This document shows positions 1-8,379 of a DNA stretch of 64,000 nucleotides, piece after piece (the stretch's first letter is position 1; every line of letters starts with the position of its first letter). The notes beneath the pieces are model-generated. The model was given only the letters and a program-made list of their open reading frames with translations, did no database searches and was not told the DNA's origin. The DNA lies in assembly GCF_000428525.1 (NCBI RefSeq), contig NZ_AUAC01000002.1, forward strand, positions 1,116,001 to 1,180,000, written 5' to 3'. The position numbers were made by a program, and so were the translations under genes. The DNA comes from Hellea balneolensis DSM 19091. Lineage in GTDB: Bacteria > Pseudomonadota > Alphaproteobacteria > Caulobacterales > Maricaulaceae.

Positions 1-461
1 GGACTAAGACCTGTCCACTCATCTTCAACATGTTGCCAAAACTTTTCGAACGCCTGCCCCATTGAGAGTTTAGGTTTTTCAATCAAACCTAAGACAGCTT
101 TTTCTTCATTTTGAGTGACTTGGCTGGATATTAAAAACCTTAAGCGGTTCAATAAATCAGCTTCTGATAACTGATTTACCTGAGCGGTACGAAAGCCGTG
201 CGCTTGGTTAGTAGCAATAACGCCAGCGTATTGTTTAACATCAGATTGGCTTTTGAGTGATACACCTCTCGACTTTGCTGCCTCCCATTGTTTCTCCAAA
301 TCTTGGGAGATTTGGGCGGCTTTAAGTTTTGCCTCTGAAACATTATTCGTTCTGAGCGAAAACGTGATGACAGAACGCGATTCCACATCTTCATATTGCT
401 TGGGGCGGTTTCTATAATAATGCCACCTTTGACCACGCTTTTTAATATGACGGCCATGCAT
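1..461 (-). CDS. Tyrosine-recombinase-type integrase, N-terminal part (runs off the left edge)
   Basis: An open frame starts at ATG 461 (reverse strand) and stays open for 153 codons to base 1. The N-terminus begins MHGRHIKKRGQRWHYYR, a basic aromatic opening typical of phage-type integrases with a DUF6538-like N-terminal domain. It is followed by a helical SAM-like core-binding region rich in Q, E and K (…LSMGQAFEKFWQHV…). The catalytic domain with R-H-R-Y lies outside the window, so activity cannot be judged. The gene points away from tRNA-Leu(GAG), whose 3' end is 162 bp away, which is the usual arrangement of an integrase at the end of an integrative element. The family call is from pattern recognition, not a search. 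Confidence 0.75.
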   Translation of the reverse strand, partial: MHGRHIKKRGQRWHYYRNRPKQYEDVESRSVITFSLRTNNVSEAKLKAAQISQDLEKQWEAAKSRGVSLKSQSDVKQYAGVIATNQAHGFRTAQVNQLSEADLLNRLRFLISSQVTQNEEKAVLGLIEKPKLSMGQAFEKFWQHVEDEWTGLS

Positions 462-501
462 TGCGCTTGATCCTCTCAGCAATGCGAGTTTGGCTTACGG
501 T

Positions 502-534
502 TTGTACCCGAAAACTGTACTCACAATTGTACCC
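502..534. repeat. Short direct repeats between integrase and tRNA (TTGTACCC-type)
   Basis: TTGTACCC occurs at 502-509 and again at 527-534, with a related TGTACTC at 516-522 between them, so the starts are spaced about 11-14 bp. They lie between the integrase start and the tRNA-Leu 3' end. Such short tandem motifs next to an integrase gene are often arm-type recombinase or excisionase binding sites; that role is inferred. Confidence 0.4.
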
Positions 535-623
535 ACTTGGCCCAATGCCAAATTTCAAGAGAAACATTAAACTTAATAGTATCAACCGCTTAGAGACGGA
601 TCACCGTCATCAATATAAGCTAA

Positions 624-710
624 TGGTGCGGCTGAGAAGACTCGAACTTCCACCCGTGTTACCGGACAGCGACCTCAACGCTGCGCGTCTACCAATTCCG
701 CCACAGCCGC
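624..710 (-). tRNA. tRNA-Leu (anticodon GAG)
   Basis: The reverse strand folds into a class II tRNA of 87 nt. The acceptor strand GCGGCTG pairs with CAGCCGC, the D-arm contains TGGTAGACGC, the anticodon stem CAGCG/CGCTG encloses loop TTGAGGT (anticodon GAG), a variable arm follows, and the T-loop is GTTCGAGTC. A genomically encoded CCA is at 624-626. The gene is intact although an integrase gene lies just beyond its 3' end, as expected when an element inserts into the tRNA 3' end and restores it. Confidence 0.95.
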
Positions 711-725
711 ACTTGAGGTTCGCGG

Positions 726-754
726 TCTATAGCTATCAAAACTGACTTTGTGAA
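726..754 (-). promoter_or_regulatory. Candidate sigma70-type promoter of tRNA-Leu
   Basis: On the reverse strand a TTCACA box (749-754) is separated by exactly 17 bp from a TATAGA box (726-731), 15 bp ahead of the tRNA 5' end at 710. Spacing and position fit a housekeeping promoter; no experimental support. Confidence 0.5.
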
Positions 755-793
755 GCGTGAATTTGCATTTTTGATAAGCTTGATTTTAACACC

Positions 794-1489
794 ATGAATG
801 CGCAGATAACACCTATGTCAAAGACATCTAAAATATATGCGTCTGATAGGGTTGAGTGGCGGATCTCTGACGCTCTCGAAGCTTATCCCGAAGCGGCGGC
901 CTATATGGAAAACCGGGCTAAGGCAATTGCGGCGCAGGACGCCGCAGAACAGATTTGGCTTTTAGAGCACCCCCCGCTTTACTCTGCGGGCACTAGCGCG
1001 AAAAAGACCGATCTTGTTGAGCCTGATCGCTTTGATGTTTTTGAAAGCGGGCGCGGCGGACAATATACTTATCATGGCCCTGGGCAGCGCGTGGGCTATG
1101 TTATGCTCGACCTGCGCACACGAGGACGCGATGTCGCCGCCTTTGTCCGCGGACTAGAGCAATGGATTATAGATACGCTCGCGGAATTTGATGTCACAGC
1201 TGAACGGCGCTGCGGACGCGTTGGCGTCTGGGTTGTCCTGCCCGATGGCCGCGAAGCCAAGATTGCTGCCATTGGTGTACGCTTGAAAAAATGGGTGAGC
1301 TTTCACGGCATAAGCATCAATCTTAATCCTGACCTCTCTCATTTTGGTGGCATAATACCCTGCGGCATTCAAGAGCACGGGGTAACAAGCTTGCAGGATT
1401 TGGGAAAGACCGTTTCGATGGATGATTTGGATAAAGCGCTTAAATCCAATTTCGAAAAAATCTTCGCCCCTACGGAAATAAGCGCATAA
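794..1489 (+). CDS. lipB: Octanoyl-[acyl carrier protein]:protein octanoyltransferase
   Basis: LipB moves octanoate from acyl carrier protein onto the lipoyl domains of 2-oxoacid dehydrogenases and the glycine cleavage system in the cytoplasm. The 231 residues are normal for the family. The signature [12 protein letters not shown] is at about residues 87-98, the conserved lysine in [10 protein letters not shown] at about 156, and the acyl-accepting cysteine in GGIIPCGI at about 190. A second in-frame ATG (residue 8) is an alternative start; neither has a strong ribosome site. A hairpin follows directly after the stop. The next gene is convergent, so lipB appears monocistronic. Confidence 0.95.
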   Translation: MNAQITPMSKTSKIYASDRVEWRISDALEAYPEAAAYMENRAKAIAAQDAAEQIWLLEHPPLYSAGTSAKKTDLVEPDRFDVFESGRGGQYTYHGPGQRVGYVMLDLRTRGRDVAAFVRGLEQWIIDTLAEFDVTAERRCGRVGVWVVLPDGREAKIAAIGVRLKKWVSFHGISINLNPDLSHFGGIIPCGIQEHGVTSLQDLGKTVSMDDLDKALKSNFEKIFAPTEISA

Positions 1490-1490
1490 A

Positions 1491-1515
1491 AAAACCCGCT
1501 TCAAGAGCAGGTTTT
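1491..1515. terminator. Bidirectional terminator between lipB and DUF805 gene
   Basis: AAAACCCGCT, loop TCAAG, AGCAGGTTTT form a stem with one C·A mismatch, flanked by A-runs on one side and T-runs on the other. It lies between the convergent lipB and DUF805 stop codons, so it can serve both strands. Confidence 0.7.
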
Positions 1516-1536
1516 CAAAGATAAATTTAATTAGCT

Positions 1537-2040
1537 CTAAACTGGACCATATTGGTTATCATGATCGTCTGCTTTGTTAATCATGTTGACGACCATGGCA
1601 AAAATATAACTTATAACTAAACCGCCAATCGCACTTGGAATAGCCTGAGCTTTCGCTGCGCCCGCAGCTGCATTCATAACGCCGGCGATATCACCTGCTG
1701 CTGCGGCTTCTTCCGCTGCAGCTTGCACAGCTTCGGGATCAACAGACCCTGCGAAAACCGCACCTACGACAAAACTCAAGATTACAGCGAGTATGATGTA
1801 AATCAGAAGATGTAATAAAGACATCCATCCTGATTTACCGGCATCATGGGCCCGCTTAATATTGAGCATGAAAAATGGAATAAGCAAAATGAGCGAAACC
1901 AATCCGCCGATCATAGCCAAGCTCATACTGACCAAGGGTAAAAGACTGATAACGGCTGATATGACTGCAATAATCATAATGCCTTTTGTGAACTCTGACG
2001 GCCCGATCCGTCCATTTGGTGAAAATAGTAAATTGCCCAT
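1537..2040 (-). CDS. DUF805 family membrane protein with Ala-rich insert
   Basis: A 167-residue integral membrane protein. The opening NLLFSPNGRIGPSEFTKGI matches the DUF805 start (short amphipathic lead, then R-x-G-R/P-x-E-F before the first membrane helix). Two hydrophobic helices follow, then the family's IKRAHDAGKSGW motif between helices 2 and 3, a third helix, an Ala/Glu-rich stretch (about residues 100-135) and a last helix ending in KADDHDNQYGP, the usual DUF805 tail. Function is unknown; the family is widespread in bacterial inner membranes. A second DUF805 gene lies 96 bp upstream on the same strand. Identity of the family is confident, role is not. Confidence 0.85.
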   Translation of the reverse strand: MGNLLFSPNGRIGPSEFTKGIMIIAVISAVISLLPLVSMSLAMIGGLVSLILLIPFFMLNIKRAHDAGKSGWMSLLHLLIYIILAVILSFVVGAVFAGSVDPEAVQAAAEEAAAAGDIAGVMNAAAGAAKAQAIPSAIGGLVISYIFAMVVNMINKADDHDNQYGPV

Positions 2041-2136
2041 GTGGCTCTCCCTCTTGTTGTTTTACGATAAGAGAGTGACGGGTTTTACATAAAAATCAAG
2101 TGAAATCGGTCAATTTTGTAGAAAGCGTCTATAAAG

Positions 2137-2658
2137 CTACGCGATTAACGGGCCATATTTATTATCCTTGGCCTCAGATTTTGAGAGCCCGCACCATAAC
2201 GTAAAGGTAGCAATAATGCCCATCATTACATTGCTGACCGTCGCAGGGCTCTTTGACATTTCAGCTTGATAACGCTCAATAATTTCATTCTGCACAGCGG
2301 GATCTATATCTTCTTTACGGTCATATTGCGCAAATTCAGAAACATATTCAGATCCTCCAAAAGCTAACATAACAACGATAGCCACGAGTATTAGGCTTAC
2401 TATCATACTGGTCAAAGGCCAGAAGCTGCGGCCCATATCGTGAAGGCGTTTTCCATAAATACAATAAGTCATGTGCAGGACTAAAAAGGGAAATGGTAAT
2501 GAGATTAAAAACGCTAGAGTGGAATCTGTCCCCAGGCGCTGCAAACCGAAATTAAACAAAATAACAAGCGCGGTGAAAAGGATCATAGCGATCCAAAAAT
2601 CTTTACGGCCCATCCGCCCTGCGGGGGAGAGTAGCATTTTATAAGGCGATATGATCAT
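2137..2658 (-). CDS. DUF805 family membrane protein (second paralogue)
   Basis: This 173-residue protein carries the same family marks: LLSPAGRMGRKDFWIA at the N-terminus, YGKRLHDMGRSFWPL between membrane helices 2 and 3, and SEAKDNKYGP near the C-terminus. Between the last two helices is a charged insert (about residues 115-145, rich in D, E and R) in place of the Ala-rich insert of its neighbour. The frame can begin seven codons earlier at a GTG (2679), but ATG 2658 fits the family start better and has GAGAGG upstream. The pair probably arose by duplication. Function unknown. Confidence 0.8.
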   Translation of the reverse strand: MIISPYKMLLSPAGRMGRKDFWIAMILFTALVILFNFGLQRLGTDSTLAFLISLPFPFLVLHMTYCIYGKRLHDMGRSFWPLTSMIVSLILVAIVVMLAFGGSEYVSEFAQYDRKEDIDPAVQNEIIERYQAEMSKSPATVSNVMMGIIATFTLWCGLSKSEAKDNKYGPLIA

Positions 2659-2723
2659 GTGGGCGTTAAAGCCTCTCACATAGCGCTGTGCAAGACGCGC
2701 AATGCCGCAGTCTCTATCTCGGC

Positions 2724-4589
2724 TTAATCTTCACGATGCGCGGCTACGCCGTCATCCTCGTCCTCTTCCGAATAGTCCTGAGTGCCATATTGCGCGGCAT
2801 CCGCATTAAGCGTATCCATCAGCCGCTGATGTCCCGTTTGTACATGACTTGCCAAGGCATCCAAATCGCCGCGCATCTCGAAAGCCTCTTGAGCCATTTT
2901 AAAATCAAATGCGAGAAAGTCATCTGCTAAGCGTTTCGCTTTTTCGGGCGCATAATCCAAATATTCCAAAGCCTTTTGCCCCATGGCAAGTGCGCCGCGA
3001 ATGGTTTCGCGTTCTGCAAAATCAACCTCCTCGGCAAGCAGGTCAAAGAGGTGACCCCGATTACGGGCCCGCGCAATAACTTTGGCCTGAGGGAAATGCT
3101 GCATAATTTCATGCGCCGCTTCGGTCGCTTTTTCAGTATCGTCAATCGCGATGATGATAACATCCGCCTCATGTGCGCCGGCCTTTCGAAGCAAGTCTAT
3201 ATCCGAGGCATCCCCATAAAAAACACGGTGGCCAAATTTTCTGACAAACTCAATATGCTCACCATCCAGGTCGATAATCGTCGTCTCGATTTTTTGGGTG
3301 TGCAGGAGTCGCGCAGCCACTTGCCCCACACGGCCGAAGCCCAAGACCAGAACCTTATGATGGTTGTTTTCAGGGGTCTCCCCAGTTTTCTTGGCGGTTC
3401 CAAAACGCGGCAACACAAATTTATCATAGCCGAGGATCAAGAGCGGCGTCAGCGCCATAGAGATAGCAATAACCGCATTTAAAACCGTTGCTGTTTCGGG
3501 CCTAACGGCGCCTTGCACCAAAGCAAAGGAAAAGAGCACAAAGCCAAATTCCCCCGCCTGACAGAGTAAGGTAGAAAAGAGCAGGCGGCCCGACATTTCA
3601 AGCTTAAAAATCGTTCCTATAATGAACAACACAGCGAATTTCAGCGCCATAAGACCAATGACCAATCCCATAATTCCAAGCGGGTTTTGCCCCAAGGCGT
3701 TAAAATCAAGCGACATACCGACAGAGATAAAAAACAAGCCCAGCAACAATGCTTTAAAAGGTTCAATATCCCGCTCAAGCTGATGGCGGTAATCAGAATC
3801 CGCCAAGACTACGCCGGCGATGAAAGCGCCCAAAGCGGCGGAAAGCCCGAGCCACTCCATCAGTAAGGCTGCCCCAATCACCAATAAGAGCGCCATGGCT
3901 GTAAAGGTTTCTCGGACTTGGCTTTTGGCGATGAGTTTAAAAAGCGGTCTTAAGACAAACCGTCCTGCCAATATCATCCCGGCAAAAACAGCAAACATGC
4001 TCGCAGCGAGCCAGAGCCCCTGTGGCCCGTGATGATCTTTGCCGTGACCGTCATCAACGACTTCAAATCCGCTCATGGTTGCGAGAAAAGGCAGGGCCGC
4101 AATCATCGCAATGACGATAACATCTTGAAATAATAGCACGGAAAACCCGGAACGCCCCACCGTGTCTTTCATGATCTTCCGGTCCTGCATAATTTGCAGG
4201 GCAATCGCTGTGGAAGACAGCGCCAAGGCCATACCAATGACGATGGCTTCACCCGTTGGGCGGCCCAATGCCAGTGCTGCAAAGGTGACCAAAACTGTTG
4301 TTAATCCGACTTGCAGACCGCCGAGACCCAAAAGTTTACCCCGCATCTCCCAGAGATGTTTGGGTTGCAATTCAAGACCTATGAGGAACAGCATCATGAC
4401 GACGCCAAATTCCGAGAAATGCAAAATTGTTTCCGGTTCAGAAATAAATCCGAGGACAAATGGGCCGATAATAACGCCGGCAATAAGATAGCCAATAACG
4501 GACCCCAGGCCTGACAGTTTGGAAATCGGTACCAGCAGACAGGCCGCGGCCAGAAACACAAAAACGGATTGTAAGAGTGAGCCGTCCAT
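2724..4589 (-). CDS. Kef-type (CPA2) monovalent cation:proton antiporter with RCK domain
   Basis: A 621-residue inner-membrane antiporter or glutathione-gated-like K+ efflux protein. Residues 1-390 form about 12-13 hydrophobic segments of the Na+/H+ exchanger fold; segment IGLELQPKHLWEM and the helix LGLSAALGAFIAGVVLAD are characteristic of KefB/KefC proteins. A TrkA-N/RCK nucleotide-binding domain starts near residue 408 with VLVLGFGRVGQVAA. The tail is acidic. It is the last gene of a tightly packed minus-strand run, 3 bp after the OsmC-family gene. KefB/KefC are gated by glutathione adducts in E. coli; whether this one is cannot be read from the sequence. Confidence 0.88.
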   Translation of the reverse strand: MDGSLLQSVFVFLAAACLLVPISKLSGLGSVIGYLIAGVIIGPFVLGFISEPETILHFSEFGVVMMLFLIGLELQPKHLWEMRGKLLGLGGLQVGLTTVLVTFAALALGRPTGEAIVIGMALALSSTAIALQIMQDRKIMKDTVGRSGFSVLLFQDVIVIAMIAALPFLATMSGFEVVDDGHGKDHHGPQGLWLAASMFAVFAGMILAGRFVLRPLFKLIAKSQVRETFTAMALLLVIGAALLMEWLGLSAALGAFIAGVVLADSDYRHQLERDIEPFKALLLGLFFISVGMSLDFNALGQNPLGIMGLVIGLMALKFAVLFIIGTIFKLEMSGRLLFSTLLCQAGEFGFVLFSFALVQGAVRPETATVLNAVIAISMALTPLLILGYDKFVLPRFGTAKKTGETPENNHHKVLVLGFGRVGQVAARLLHTQKIETTIIDLDGEHIEFVRKFGHRVFYGDASDIDLLRKAGAHEADVIIIAIDDTEKATEAAHEIMQHFPQAKVIARARNRGHLFDLLAEEVDFAERETIRGALAMGQKALEYLDYAPEKAKRLADDFLAFDFKMAQEAFEMRGDLDALASHVQTGHQRLMDTLNADAAQYGTQDYSEEDEDDGVAAHRED

Positions 4590-4592
4590 AAT

Positions 4593-5000
4593 TTATACTT
4601 CCCGTGTTTCAATCTCGCTACTGGCTTCCAGCGTTCTATGAACAGGGCACTTATTTGCGATCTCTATAATTCTGGCACGCTGTTTTTCATCGACATTGCC
4701 TTTTATCGTGATCTCTCTTTTGAAAATATCTTTCGGCGGTAAGTCGCTAAGGTGTAATTTTTCATGTGTTACTTTCACGGAGATGTTCTCCACGTTCCAG
4801 TCTTTGCGCTCTACATACATGCGTAGCGTAATTGATGTGCAAGCGCCGAGAGAGGCGCAGAGCAGCTCATAGGGTGCAGGCCCTAAATCAGCGCTACCGT
4901 ATGAGGCAGGTTCGTCTGCATAAAAATGATGACGTGGCGTGTTGACGTCTTGCGTATATTTTCCGCCGTCTCTTTCTTTCACAATCACAGGGTCTGTCAT
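4593..5000 (-). CDS. OsmC/Ohr family peroxidase-like protein
   Basis: A 135-residue protein of the OsmC fold. The two family cysteines are visible: one in LLCASLGACTSIT near residues 48-54 and one in NKCPVHRTLE near 119. Family members reduce organic peroxides through this cysteine pair; this member resembles the YhfA/OsmC-like branch, with the PYELLCASLGAC helix. It lies directly against the ATP12 gene (stop-to-start distance 0 bp) and 3 bp ahead of the Kef-type antiporter, so it is surely co-transcribed. A redox link to the antiporter is plausible because Kef systems respond to electrophiles, but that is inference. Confidence 0.85.
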   Translation of the reverse strand: MTDPVIVKERDGGKYTQDVNTPRHHFYADEPASYGSADLGPAPYELLCASLGACTSITLRMYVERKDWNVENISVKVTHEKLHLSDLPPKDIFKREITIKGNVDEKQRARIIEIANKCPVHRTLEASSEIETREV

Positions 5001-5702
5001 CTAATCCTCCAATAATTCGCATAAGGCGTTGATTTCATGACGAATGCCATCTGTGCGCTCTTTCGCCTCTTCATCCTCACCCCAATATTTGATCTGCCAA
5101 ATCTCAGCCAAGCGGGAAAGCTCGAAAGCCTCCTCTCCTTTGAGGTAGGATTTCAAAACAGCCATAGCCAAAATAGCCGAGCCATAAACTGCCACCAAAT
5201 GCACAAACAGCGTGAGCTGCATGTCAGGCAAGCTCCGCGCAAAATCTGCAATAGAGTTCAGAGCCTGCTTATCTTGTTCAATCGCAATCAGGCTTTCTGT
5301 CGTTTTAAGGGCCACGCCCTGCTCTGCGGCCCACGCCAATACGGGATCCCATTTCACGGCTTGATGTTCTTTGTAAAGCCGCACCTCGCCTTCGCGGTAA
5401 CAGAGCGCGTCGGTCCCTGCATATTTCCTCGCTTCCGCTATTAAAGCCTCGCGGTTGTCAGGCGTCTGTTCAACGGCCACATTTAACAGCCGCGTCACCG
5501 GCATGGTTTCAGGCTTGATATACTCGTCTTGCGCGTCCCATTCAGCGGCAATCAGCTTGGCGCATTTTTCTGTGGGAACTAGAAGCGTGAGTTTTCCGGG
5601 GCTCTTTAGCGTACGGCCATCCAATTGAATCAACCATCCGCCCTCACCTTCTGCCGTTGAGACATTTTTATAAAATCGTTTCGCCGCCTTTTTAGCCATC
5701 AA
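5001..5702 (-). CDS. ATP12 family F1-ATPase assembly chaperone
   Basis: A 233-residue cytoplasmic protein of the ATP12 family, which in mitochondria binds the F1 alpha subunit during ATP synthase assembly; alphaproteobacteria carry the bacterial version. Recognisable features are the N-terminal KRFYKNVSTAE…GWLIQLDGRTLKSP, the central AAEWDAQDEYIKPETMPVTRL, and LCYREGEVRLYKEHQAVKWDP. Its ATG overlaps the stop of the upstream TPR/oxygenase gene by 4 bp (5699-5702), so translation is probably coupled. Length is normal for the family. Confidence 0.9.
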   Translation of the reverse strand: MMAKKAAKRFYKNVSTAEGEGGWLIQLDGRTLKSPGKLTLLVPTEKCAKLIAAEWDAQDEYIKPETMPVTRLLNVAVEQTPDNREALIAEARKYAGTDALCYREGEVRLYKEHQAVKWDPVLAWAAEQGVALKTTESLIAIEQDKQALNSIADFARSLPDMQLTLFVHLVAVYGSAILAMAVLKSYLKGEEAFELSRLAEIWQIKYWGEDEEAKERTDGIRHEINALCELLED

Positions 5703-7390
5703 GCCGGCAGTACATCAAAAGGCAAAGTTAAGCGCGTTTGGCTGCCTGTGAAAGGGACAGTACCGTGCCACATATAAGAAGGAAAGAGCACGAGGCGACC
5801 GCCTTTTGGTTCGACATATCTCTCAGCCCTCAGATTTAATCCGGGAATATCAGGCTCGCCGAATTTTATCCAACCTTCTTTATCCTGAGAGTCCTGCACA
5901 ACATCCGGAACATCAACATAATAGGATGAACTTATCCACCCCATTGGATGAACATGGTTTACGTGATGGCCTTTTTCGGAAAGCTTGACAGACCAAGCTC
6001 CATTTATGCGGTACTGATGAGTGTTACGGCGTTTTAAAGGGTGATTAGGCTCATATCCTATTTTTTTTATGTAATTGACTATCGGCGCATCAATCACTTC
6101 AAAAAAAGACTTTAGTACAGGGTCATCAATAATCGCTAAATCAGTATCAGTTTGAATGCCTATTCTCAGCGATTGATTTAATGGCTCGGATTTAAAACCG
6201 TGATATTGTTCCAAGCAATCTTTGAGAGCGTCATTAAAACTACTAATGTTTTTATACCCCTTAGGCGGCGTTAGATCATAAATCTGAATAAATTGATCAT
6301 AATTATATAGCGTTTGGTAGCTTACGCCTCTCTTGCGCTGCAATGTTGCTGCCAGAGCAAAAAGTAACTGGCTATTTGGGGCCTGCTGCAAAGCCCCTTG
6401 AATTAGGCTTGCACACTCATCTAATCTATCTGCCAAAAGACAGGCCTGCGCATATTGTATCATGATTTTATAATCGCCTGGGCGCAGCGCTAAGGCCTCC
6501 TTGTAACCTTCACAACTCTCCTGAGGTTGCCCTCTCTCCATAAGCTGTTTAGCTTTTGCAGCGAGAATATCGACGTGTTCCGAGAAACGAGACTGCCCTA
6601 AATGTTGGATCTTTTCAGCTTCAGCAATATGTCCTCCGCGACTTAATAAGTGAGTAGATTTAACTAAAACACTTGGTAAGACGTTTGGTTTCATGCAAAC
6701 GGAATTGATAATGTCTTGAGCCGTTTTCCAATCATCTTGCATTGCATAAGCATTTACCGCCAGAGCAACACTCTCTTCAGCATATGGGCTATCAGCAGGA
6801 AGCATATCAAGCGACTTTCGCATGTCTTCATATCTTTCCAGATGGAAATATAATTGCACTTTTAACTTCGCTAATTTTTCAGCGCTAAAAACTTTGCTTA
6901 GCTTATTGGCGCATGCTAAAGCTTCATTGTAGCGTCCCAATAAGATTAGCGCATTGGCACTCGCCAAATTCAAAAAATCAGAGGCACCGTAGGCATTTAA
7001 CTGTTGGTTTATTTCCATGTAGGCACGCTTTGCCTGACCCGATGCAATCAATAAATCAATTAAGTTAGCCCTAACAGGTTCATATGTCTGATCTAAATCT
7101 ATCGCTTGCCTGTAAGCCTCCTCAGCTTGAGACCACTCTCCAGCCGCTTTTAAAATATTACCTAACGTATTGGCCATTTCTGCCGTTATCGGGCAAATTT
7201 TCATTGCTTCCATTAAACGGGCATGAGCTGTAACTACTTGGTTCAAACTCAGGGCTGTAAGGGCCCCTAATCTTAAAACATCGGTGTTGTTTGGCGCTTC
7301 TTTCAACAAATTTCTGATGCCAATTTCAGCATCAACATACGCCTTATTTTCATAAAGCTCATAAATGTATTTTATTCTCCGTAAATCCAT
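5699..7390 (-). CDS. TPR protein with C-terminal 2-oxoglutarate/Fe(II) oxygenase-like domain
   Basis: A 563-residue protein with no signal peptide. Residues 1-380 are tandem tetratricopeptide repeats (for example AEMANTLGNILKAAGEW and the copies around it). The C-terminal 120 residues look like the putative 2OG-Fe(II) oxygenase family 5: HVNHVHPMGWISSSYYV around 475-490 supplies the first two iron ligands' region, RLVLFPSYMWHGTVPF around 531-545 supplies the distal histidine, and an arginine about ten residues later would bind 2-oxoglutarate. It sits between rluC-like and ATP12 genes with 1 and 4 bp overlaps. Substrate unknown; TPRs suggest a protein substrate. Confidence 0.8.
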   Translation of the reverse strand: MDLRRIKYIYELYENKAYVDAEIGIRNLLKEAPNNTDVLRLGALTALSLNQVVTAHARLMEAMKICPITAEMANTLGNILKAAGEWSQAEEAYRQAIDLDQTYEPVRANLIDLLIASGQAKRAYMEINQQLNAYGASDFLNLASANALILLGRYNEALACANKLSKVFSAEKLAKLKVQLYFHLERYEDMRKSLDMLPADSPYAEESVALAVNAYAMQDDWKTAQDIINSVCMKPNVLPSVLVKSTHLLSRGGHIAEAEKIQHLGQSRFSEHVDILAAKAKQLMERGQPQESCEGYKEALALRPGDYKIMIQYAQACLLADRLDECASLIQGALQQAPNSQLLFALAATLQRKRGVSYQTLYNYDQFIQIYDLTPPKGYKNISSFNDALKDCLEQYHGFKSEPLNQSLRIGIQTDTDLAIIDDPVLKSFFEVIDAPIVNYIKKIGYEPNHPLKRRNTHQYRINGAWSVKLSEKGHHVNHVHPMGWISSSYYVDVPDVVQDSQDKEGWIKFGEPDIPGLNLRAERYVEPKGGRLVLFPSYMWHGTVPFTGSQTRLTLPFDVLPA

Positions 7391-8379
7391 CAGCCGAGCT
7401 CATCCCAGTCCACTACTGGGACGGCCTCATGAAAGCCCATGACCTCAAATGCTTGTGCCATATGCGGGGGGACAGGCGCTTCAATATAAAGCGGGTGTTG
7501 ACCCTCACGCGGCAAGGTCAAAGACCGGGCATGGAGATGCAACATATTCTCAAGCCCGCCCGGTAACGGTCTGTCCGTCATATATTTCGGATCACCCGCT
7601 ATTGGCGCCCCGAGGAGCTGCATATGAAGACGCAATTGGTGCGTCCGACCTGTCAGTGGCTGCATCACAACCCAAGCGGCACGTTGTCCCGCTTTCGCCA
7701 CGCATTGATAGAGAGTTTTGGCATGCTTAGCACCTGGAGCGCCGTGACGCACCGCTTCCATAACTTCTTTGCCTTCGTGCTTATTACCAAAGCGGTTATC
7801 AAGCCGCCCTTTGGCCATATAACCTTTAATCTCGCCGCCCGAAGGCTTGGGAACGCCATTACTCACGCCCCAATAAACTTTCTCGGCGCGGCGACTTTGG
7901 AATGCGCGGCCCGCCCATTTGGCTGAGCGAACATTTTTTGCAATTACTAAAACGCCTGAGGTGTCTCTATCCAAGCGGTGGACCAATCGGCACCCCTCTC
8001 CCAAGGCTGGTAGCAAACCATCAATGTGGCGCGTTGTACCTGTGCCGCCTTGGACAGCAATACCGTGAGGTTTATTGAGCGCAACAATATCCGCGTCCTC
8101 ATAAATGATCATAGAGCGCATATAGGCTGCATCACGCTCATTCACGGGGGCTGTTTTTTTGATCTCTGTCGGCTCGGGAAGAGGCGGAATACGTATAATT
8201 TGGCCGCCCTCTATACGAACATTGCCTTTGGCCCGTTTCCCATCCACACGGAGCTGTCCTGTGCGCAACAATTTTTCAACCTTACCATGGGCAATATGCG
8301 GAAACTGCCGCTTAAACCAACGATCAAGCCGGGACCCCGCATCAGTATCTTCGACCGTGATTTTCTGTACACCGCTCAC
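7390..8379 (-). CDS. RluC/RluD-family large-subunit rRNA pseudouridine synthase
   Basis: A 329-residue enzyme that converts uridines of 23S rRNA to pseudouridine. The N-terminal S4-like RNA-binding domain is at about 15-75 (GSRLDRWFKRQFP, VEKLLRTGQLRVDGKR). The catalytic domain carries the RluA-family motif HRLDRDTSGVLVIAK near residue 135, with the catalytic aspartate in LDRD, and the late motif LTGRTHQLRLHM. Start is GTG at 8379, overlapping the crcB stop by 4 bp (GTGA). Context matches the conserved alphaproteobacterial crcB-rluC-ATP12 neighbourhood, favouring RluC over RluD. Confidence 0.88.
   Translation of the reverse strand: MSGVQKITVEDTDAGSRLDRWFKRQFPHIAHGKVEKLLRTGQLRVDGKRAKGNVRIEGGQIIRIPPLPEPTEIKKTAPVNERDAAYMRSMIIYEDADIVALNKPHGIAVQGGTGTTRHIDGLLPALGEGCRLVHRLDRDTSGVLVIAKNVRSAKWAGRAFQSRRAEKVYWGVSNGVPKPSGGEIKGYMAKGRLDNRFGNKHEGKEVMEAVRHGAPGAKHAKTLYQCVAKAGQRAAWVVMQPLTGRTHQLRLHMQLLGAPIAGDPKYMTDRPLPGGLENMLHLHARSLTLPREGQHPLYIEAPVPPHMAQAFEVMGFHEAVPVVDWDELG

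Noticed and set aside
461-745. Open frame of 94 codons on the plus strand
   Set aside because: It runs through the tRNA-Leu gene and the integrase leader, and shows no ribosome site or protein-like features.
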